Positions 20,417 through 26,901 of a stretch of 26,901 bases of DNA are shown piece after piece. This DNA comes from Paramoeba atlantica (taxonomy: Eukaryota > Discosea). Every line of letters begins with the position of its first letter. Position 1 is the stretch's first letter. The position numbers were made by a program, and so were the translations under genes. The notes under the pieces are model-generated. The model saw only the letters and a list, made by a program, of their open reading frames with translations. It was not told the DNA's origin and searched no databases. The stretch spans positions 1 to 26,901 of the forward strand of contig CDRNVI010000133.1 of NCBI GenBank assembly GCA_977017575.1, written 5' to 3'.

Positions 20417-22448
20417 TTAATGAAAATTATTATATATTTTTTTAGAATTAATTAAACAACTGTTTAAAATTTTTGATGATTGTAAAAATTTATTATTAGA
20501 ATATATATTAGTCATATTTTTATATAAATTTTTATTTTTCAAAACCATAATATTTTTATAATTTGATATTTCATTATTATTATATATATTTAATATAGTA
20601 TTTATATTTATATTATAAGAACTTAATAATAATCTAATATTACTAAAAGATAATTTCATAATCTTTTCATCACTAATAATTGTTTTAAATAATATATATA
20701 ATATTTTTCAATCATTTCTTGCATTCTTCGGCGGAAATAAAATAAATTTTGTCGATTGACAATAACCAAATATATTTATAAATAAACTTTTTTTTTCATA
20801 ATGAGTTATTGATGGTAATAATAAATCATAATTATTAATTTCTTTTAATATAGGTAAATAACAACCTTGAAAAATATTATAATCACAATTATAATTTAAA
20901 TAATTATAATTATAATTATTTAAATTATATAAAATATTATTTTCTTTATAAATCATTTTTTTAAAACTATAATCATTAAATTTTACTAATGAATTAAATA
21001 AATTTAATTCATTAGCTATAATATTTATATTTAAATTATTTAAAAACCCTATATTAATACTTGATTCTAAATTTAAATTTTTCAATGTTGTAATTAAAAA
21101 ATTAAATAAAGTATTATCATTTAATAAAATTAAATTTTTAGATGCTTTTAATACAATATTATTTAATAAAGATTTTCCCTCTATAAATTTTTTTACTTCT
21201 AATAAATTAGATGAATAATTTATATTTTTATAATTTTGATTATAAGAGGTCCCTATATTATAAATATTTAATAATTTTAAATCTTTAAATCGTTTTAACT
21301 TTATATTTAATAAAGGATATTCTAATCTAATATTTATATTAATTAATATAATATTTTTAAATTCATTTAATTCTTTATATATATTATAATCTAAAATATA
21401 ATTTTTACGATTATTTGAATTCCTAGTTAATTTTTTATAATTAATAGTAAATTCATGATTATTAAAATAATTTTTTCCTTTTTTTATTACTAAAGCAGTT
21501 TCACTATCTATATTATCACCTATTAAAAAATGTAAATTACTATTTAAACATTTTTTTAATATTAAATTTAATACTTTTTCTCAACTATATATAATAAATT
21601 TATTTGCACCTTCCTTTTTTAAAGGATTAATTATTCGATTATTCTTTTGATTATCATAAGAAAAACGAGTTAGATCTGAGATTCAGATCTCATGTATATA
21701 ATCATTAAATAAAGGTAAAACTCTTAATATTTCACTATCTCTAATATCTATTCTAATATTTATATGTAATAAATCATTAATATCTATAGTATTTCAAGAA
21801 ATAAGTTCTCAAGGTCTAGAAATGAATGAATAAGGTTTAGAAGTTAAAGCACCTACAGGGCATAAATCAATTAAATTACCAGATAATTCCGAATTAATAT
21901 TTTTTGATAAAAAATTACTTATTTCTATATTTTGTCCTCGACCTATCAAACCAAAATATTTATAACCAATAAACTCATCTATAAAACGTATACATCTAGT
22001 ACAATGAATACATCTTGTCATAATAGTTTTTATTAAAGGTCCACAATCTTTATCATTAACAGATCTTTTATTTTCATAAAATCTACCTCTATCATTACCA
22101 AAAAATTAATGATTGATCTTGTAAATCACATTCACCTCCTTGATCACAAATAGGACAATCTAATGGATGATTTAATAATAAAAATTCTAAAACACCTTCT
22201 CTAGCCTTTTTAACTAATTTAGTATTAGTTAATATATGCATATTATTATTTAAAGGGGATGCACAAGAAGCTATAGGTTTTATAGCTCCTTTTACTTCAA
22301 CTAAACACATTCTACAATTACCTGCTATAGATAATTGTTCATGATAACAAAATTTTGGTATATCTATATTAATCATATTACATAATTGTAATATAGTTTT
22401 CATATTATTATCTTTAACTGCAATATTATTTATTTTATAATTATTCAT
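20417..22448 (-). CDS. nad11: NADH dehydrogenase subunit 11 (75 kDa Fe-S subunit; one apparent frame break)
   Basis: This is the large Fe-S subunit of the complex I peripheral arm, about 676 residues. The N-terminal ferredoxin-like domain has Cys ligands in [20 protein letters not shown] and ASCASP. The His-Cys cluster site follows in [19 protein letters not shown]. The second ferredoxin part has [10 protein letters not shown] and LCPVGAL. The rest is a fast-evolving molybdopterin-oxidoreductase-like domain, very rich in Asn, Leu and Lys and barely conserved beyond PPKNARND near residue 580. The frame slips at an A6 run (22100-22105), one base too long. A mitochondrial full-length nad11 is seen in amoebozoans, heteroloboseans, jakobids and some stramenopiles. 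It starts one base after the nad6 stop. Confidence 0.92.
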
Positions 22449-22449
22449 T

Positions 22450-23037
22450 TTATGGATTCTTTATAAACCTTTTATTTTGTTCAAAAATTACCTGTTCTTT
22501 TAGATAATATGTTCTTTTACATGTTAATATAATAACACCAATCATAGCTAATAATAATATAAGACTAAGTATTATAAATAATATATAATGCTTATCGTAT
22601 AATATTAAAGATATCAAATTTAAATTTGATATATTATATAAAATATTATAATAATTTATATAATTATTATTGTTTGAGGAATCTATATTAAAAATTACAT
22701 TAATCGGTATATAATATAAATAAATTAAAAATATTATTAATAAAGTTAATAATATAATACCTATCAAATATTTTATATTTAATTCATTCAATTCTATAAC
22801 TTTTATATTTAACATATAAATAATAAATAAAAATAATACTGCTATTGCACCTATATAAACTATTAAAAACACCATAGACATAAATTCCAACTCCAACAAT
22901 AATAATATAAAAACTATATTACAAAAAACTAATATTAAATAAATAATAGAATGTAAAGGATTTTTAGAAATTATTACTAAAATAGCCGATACAATACTTA
23001 TTATAAAAAAAAATATATAAAATAAATTTTGATCCAT
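22450..23037 (-). CDS. nad6: NADH dehydrogenase subunit 6
   Basis: This small membrane subunit of complex I's proton arm is 195 residues, unbroken, with no TGA codon. The conserved start region [18 protein letters not shown] (about 24-41) leads to the third-helix block [20 protein letters not shown] (about 50-69), which includes the pi-bulge segment. Three further hydrophobic helices follow, separated by an Asn/Ile-rich loop, and the tail is basic. The start is ATG 23035-23037, 16 bases after nad5, and the TAA lies one base before the nad11 ATG. Confidence 0.94.
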   Translation of the reverse strand: MDQNLFYIFFFIISIVSAILVIISKNPLHSIIYLILVFCNIVFILLLLELEFMSMVFLIVYIGAIAVLFLFIIYMLNIKVIELNELNIKYLIGIILLTLLIIFLIYLYYIPINVIFNIDSSNNNNYINYYNILYNISNLNLISLILYDKHYILFIILSLILLLAMIGVIILTCKRTYYLKEQVIFEQNKRFIKNP

Positions 23038-23053
23038 ATGTTTTAAAAAAATT

Positions 23054-25072
23054 TTACTTATTTTTATATTTATTTATTAAAATTATAGCAATTAATATAA
23101 ATAATAATTCACTATTTAAATTATTTATAGGTAATATATAGAATATAATTAAACTAACAGATGAAATAATAAATAAGAACAAATAATTAAAAATATAACC
23201 TGTTGGGAAAAAATATTTATAATTAATACTTAAAGAATTTCATAATCTAACTAAACCTAAAGGCCCTATTAATTCTATAATACCTCTATCAATATTTTTA
23301 AATACTATATAGGATAATTTAATAAAACCTCCTAAAATTATTTTATTATAAATAGTATCCACATACCATTTATAAGAAAAAAAACTTGCAATATTATTAT
23401 ATCTTTTAAAATATAAATAATTATTACTTCTTAAAACTTTATATAAATAAGTATAATAATAATTTATTAAAAAAATAATTATTATACCAGACATACTAAA
23501 AAAAAAAGGAATATTTTTTATATATCAAGGTAAAAATTCTGATTCTAAAATTAAAATATTTCTAGTTGAAATTATATTTAATCAATTTAATCAAGTATCA
23601 TTACCTAATCCTATAAATAAATCTTTATTAATATAACCAAAAAATATACTATTTAAAGCTAATATAAATAAAGGTAAAGACATAAAAATATTAGATTCAT
23701 GTATTAATTCAAACATTTTTCTATAACCATTAGGTGATGTTATAAAAACATATACTAATAACCTAATACTATATAATGATGTAAACAAAGCTGCTATAAC
23801 ACTTAATCAATAAATAAAAGAACTATCTATTATATATGATATATAAGTAATTTCAATTATAACATCTTTAGAATAAAACCCTGTTAAAAAAGGTATACCC
23901 ATTAATGCTAAAGAACCTATTAACATCATAATATAACTATAAGGTAATAATTTAATTAACCCTCCATATTTTCTTATATCTTGTTCATCAGATAAAGCAT
24001 GTATAATAGCCCCCGCACTTAAAAATAATAATGCTTTAAAAAAAGCATGATTAGTTAAATGAAATAAACTTAGTGAATAATTTGATAACCCACATATAAA
24101 CACCATATAACCTAATTGACTACAAGTTGAATATGCTATAACCTTTTTTATATCATTTTGAAATAAACCTATAGTTGCTGCAAAAAAACTAGTTAAAACA
24201 CCAACTAAAGTTATAATTCATAAACCAATAGCTGAATATTCAACCATTGGTGATAATCTTATTAAAATAAATACTCCAGCTGTAACCATTGTTGCTGCAT
24301 GTATAAGAGCAGAAACTGGTGTTGGACCAGCCATAGCATCCGGTAATCAAGTATGTAAACCTAATTGTGCAGATTTTCCCATAGCTCCAATTAATATAAA
24401 AATAGTTATCAAAGTTATTGTATTAAAATAATTATTTATAAAATAAATATAATCAAATTGACACATATCACTTATTGCGAATATTATACTAAAATTTAAT
24501 GTTTTATATTCTAAATATATTAAACATATACCTAAACCAACTCCAATGTCACCTATTCTATTCATAATAATAGCTTTAATTGCAGCTTTGTTTGCATCTG
24601 CTATTGTAAATCAAAAATTAATTAATAAATAAGATACTAAACCAACACCTTCTCAACCTAAAAATAATTGTAATATATTATCAGCTGTAACTAACATTAA
24701 CATAAATCATGTAAATAATGATAAATAAGATACAAATCGAGAAGAAAAAGGATCATTATACATATAACCTATTGAATAAAAATGAACTAATAAAGATATT
24801 GTATTTACTACAATTAACATAACACCTGTTACAGGATCGAAAATAAATCCTCATGTTACATTAAATAAACCTATATTAAATCATGAAAATAATTTTAAAA
24901 AACATACAGAACCTTTTAATACAGTTTCATAAAAAATATAATATGATAACAACACTGTTAATAACATATTAAAATTCGCAATTATAAAACTACCTTTATT
25001 TCCTAATAAACGCCCAAAAAAACTTATAATTAAAAAACTTATTAATGGTAAATATAATACTAATAAATACAT
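23054..25072 (-). CDS. nad5: NADH dehydrogenase subunit 5
   Basis: This is the distal antiporter-like proton-pumping subunit of complex I. With UGA as Trp it is a single 672-residue frame with no slip, close to the usual 650-680. Blocks are seen in order: [60 protein letters not shown] (about 153-172), [55 protein letters not shown] and [18 protein letters not shown]. The C-terminal part holds the YYYTYLYK...WYVDTIYNK region preceding the lateral helix. Start ATG 25070-25072, 19 bases after nad4L; stop TAA. Confidence 0.96.
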
Positions 25073-25091
25073 AAAAAGTATATAAAAAAAT

Positions 25092-25412
25092 TTAACCTTT
25101 TATAGTACTAATATAATCTATAGATATAATACCTCTTAATCTATAATAAATAACTATTAATCCTAAACCAATAGCTGATTCAGAAGCTGCTATAGTTAAT
25201 ATATATAAAGCAAATATCTGACCATATATATCATCTAAATATATTGATAAAAAAATAAATAATAAATTTACAGATGCTAAAATTAACTCTATAGACATTA
25301 TTATTATTATTATATTTCTACGTGTAATAAAAATACCCGCTATACCTATAATAAATAAACTAAAACTTAAAATAGGTATAAATGTTTCAAAAGGAATTAA
25401 GATATTAAACAT
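25092..25412 (-). CDS. nad4L: NADH dehydrogenase subunit 4L
   Basis: This three-helix membrane subunit of complex I has 106 residues, the expected size (about 100). The conserved SIELILASVNLLFIFLS (about 40-56) carries the helix-2 Glu, and ALYILTIAASESAIGLGLIV (about 69-88) carries the second essential Glu. Unbroken in the standard code. It lies 18 bases after atp6 and 19 before nad5. Confidence 0.94.
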   Translation of the reverse strand: MFNILIPFETFIPILSFSLFIIGIAGIFITRRNIIIIIMSIELILASVNLLFIFLSIYLDDIYGQIFALYILTIAASESAIGLGLIVIYYRLRGIISIDYISTIKG

Positions 25413-25430
25413 TGTTAAAATAAATGTTTT

Positions 25431-26183
25431 TTAATGTCCAGCTTCGTAAGAATCTTTTAAATAAATAGAAACTAAAACAATAAATACATAAGCTTGTAAA
25501 AATGAAATACCAAACTCTAATAAAAAAATTACAGTTATTAATAATATTCCTAAAATACCTATAATATAATTAAATTTTAATATTTTTACAATAAAAAATA
25601 ATAAAATATGTATTAATGAATGTCCCGACATTAAATTTGCAAATAACCGTATAGATAAACTAAAACCTCTTGCAATATAAGAAATAACTTCGATACCTAT
25701 TAACATAGGTAATAAAATATTAGGAACACCTTTTGGTATAAATAACTGTATAAAATGTAATTTTTGTTTTAAAAAACCTATTATAGTTAATCCTATAACA
25801 GTAATTGATCCTAATAAAAATGTTAAAATTATATGACTTGTAATAGTAAAAGAACTTGGTACTAAACCAATAAAATTTGCTATTAATATAAAATAAAATA
25901 AGCTAGCTATATAAACAAAATATGGTTCACCTCTTTTACCTACTTGTGTAACTAAAACATTTAACGGAAATAAATATATAAAATTCTCATATATGTATTG
26001 TCATAACGATTTATAAACTAAATTTAATTTAGATAATAATACATTACTTGTTATAATATTTATTATAAAAAAAATAATAAATAAATATATAAATAAGTTT
26101 GTTATATAAAAATCACTAAAATAAAAATTTATATATAAAGAAAATATATCAAATTGATCTAATGGTTGAAAAAATTTATTCAT
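25431..26183 (-). CDS. atp6: ATP synthase F0 subunit a
   Basis: This is the stator subunit that forms the proton half-channels next to the c-ring. It is a single 250-residue frame with UGA as Trp. Family blocks are ANFIGLVPSSFTITSHI and the key helix SLSIRLFANLMSGHSLIHIL, which holds the essential Arg, with LEFGISFLQAYVFIVLVSIY near the end. The start is ATG 26181-26183 (MNKFFQPLDQFDIF). An ATG at 25704-25706 is internal. Stop TAA. It lies 19 bases after nad3. Confidence 0.95.
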
Positions 26184-26202
26184 AATATATAAAATAATTT
26201 TT

Positions 26203-26558
26203 TTACTCTCAGGTTAAAGCACCTTTTAATCATTCATATATGAAACCTATAGTTAATATAGTAATAAAAATCAATACTACTAAAAAACACTTGTTCCTAA
26301 AAAATTAACTAAAGTCAATCATGGAAATAAAAATATTATTTCTAAATCAAAAATTAAAAATAAAATAGATACTAAATAAAATCTTACATTAAAATTATGT
26401 CTAGTATCTTCAAAAGGGTGAAAACCACATTCATATGCTGAAACTTTTTCTATCTCAAATTTTGAATAAATAAGAAGTAAAATAATAGAAAATAATACTA
26501 AAGAAATAATCATACTTAATGATATAGAGATAATAATTATACTATATTCAAAATTCAT
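26203..26558 (-). CDS. nad3: NADH dehydrogenase subunit 3 (one apparent frame break)
   Basis: This membrane subunit of complex I has the loop that moves in the active/deactive transition. The expected length is about 118 residues. [20 protein letters not shown] (about 39-58) contains the switch-loop Cys, and [20 protein letters not shown] follows. The third helix continues [13 protein letters not shown], then slips frame at an A6 run on the plus strand (26282-26287), one base short. Past it the reading continues through a normal last helix ([10 protein letters not shown]) to an end reading ALTWE and TAA. The family tail usually ends in this way, so the break is probably a sequence error. It starts three bases after an unidentified upstream frame. 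Confidence 0.92.
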
Positions 26559-26561
26559 ATA

Positions 26562-26901
26562 TTATTTTTTTATAGTAAAATATTTTTTAAAAATAAAATT
26601 TTTATAGTTTATTTGATTTAATAATTTAAATTTAATACTAAATATAAAATAATTATTAATATAAAAAGTATTTAAAAAATTATTATATAAATAACTATAT
26701 AAATTTGATATAGAATTTAATAATATATTTAAATTAATATTATAAAATAAAATTATAAATTTAAAATAATAATTTTGAAATGTAGATATTAAAATATTTT
26801 GAAATATTATATTTTTATATAAATAAAAAATATAATATAGTTTTAATAATTTTAAATAATATTGTTTATATATTTCATTTTTTTTTATAATTAAGAAATT
26901 A
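26562..26901 (-). CDS. Unidentified mitochondrial protein, C-terminal part (runs off the right edge)
   Basis: A frame stays open for 112 codons from the right edge to TAA at 26562-26564, with no TGA, TAG or TAA. In DNA this AT-rich such a run would be rare by chance. The peptide is Asn/Ile/Leu/Tyr/Lys-rich and ends INYKNFIFKKYFTIKK, a basic tail like that of the mitochondrial ribosomal proteins here (rps2, rps4). I cannot match it to a family. A divergent ribosomal protein or a lineage-specific frame are the options. It is three bases upstream of nad3, the tight spacing seen elsewhere in this genome. Confidence 0.5.
   Translation of the reverse strand, partial: NFLIIKKNEIYKQYYLKLLKLYYIFYLYKNIIFQNILISTFQNYYFKFIILFYNINLNILLNSISNLYSYLYNNFLNTFYINNYFIFSIKFKLLNQINYKNFIFKKYFTIKK

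Noticed and set aside
21672-21690. AGATCTGA-GAT-TCAGATCT hairpin inside nad11
   Set aside because: A perfect 8-base stem, but it lies within coding sequence that reads through normally; one short palindrome here is not strong evidence of function.

Overview
The window joins two unrelated kinds of DNA. Bases 1 to about 4,500 are bacterial: moderate base composition, Shine-Dalgarno-led genes in overlapping operon style, and a recognisable gst-pncA-pncB NAD-salvage cluster. Bases from about 4,500 to the right edge are extremely AT-rich and are most of a protist mitochondrial genome, with every gene on the minus strand. I see no gene or transposon that explains the join. The last bacterial reading frame is still open when it meets AT-rich sequence, so an assembly or library chimera is the likeliest explanation. 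A bacterium living with an amoeba would supply both DNAs.

Bacterial part: the tail of a plus-strand gene (1-102) converges on the minus-strand operon gst (2700-2017), pncA (2017-1352) and pncB (1355-195). Nicotinamidase and nicotinate phosphoribosyltransferase are consecutive steps of NAD salvage. To the right lie two unrecognised minus-strand frames (2864-3187 and 3298-4473), the second with a membrane helix near its N-terminus.

Mitochondrial part, in transcription order (right to left): an unidentified frame entering from the right edge, nad3, atp6, nad4L, nad5, nad6, nad11, nad1, nad4, nad2, rps2, rps4, atp1, cox2, cox3, cox1, thirteen tRNA genes, two more around atp9, the large-subunit rRNA gene, then tRNA-Asn and tRNA-Ser. 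Spacers between proteins are mostly 1-33 bases. UGA is read as Trp, matched by a tRNA-Trp with UCA anticodon, and every readable stop is TAA. A mitochondrial nad11 with rps2 and rps4 excludes animals and fungi. Thirteen of 17 tRNA genes have acceptor-stem mismatches in the first three pairs, the signature of 5' tRNA editing known from Acanthamoeba and other amoebozoans. cox1 and cox2 are separate, unlike the fused gene of Acanthamoeba and dictyostelids, so the host is probably another lobose amoeba (inference). rns, cob, nad7 and nad9 are not in the window.

Ten single-base frame breaks in seven mitochondrial genes lie mostly in homopolymer runs, which suggests uncorrected long-read errors. 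Most worth checking: the predicted 5' tRNA editing, the CuA ligand position in cox2 that reads Tyr instead of Cys, C-terminal extensions on cox1 and cox2, and a hairpin followed by two C6 runs in a tRNA spacer.
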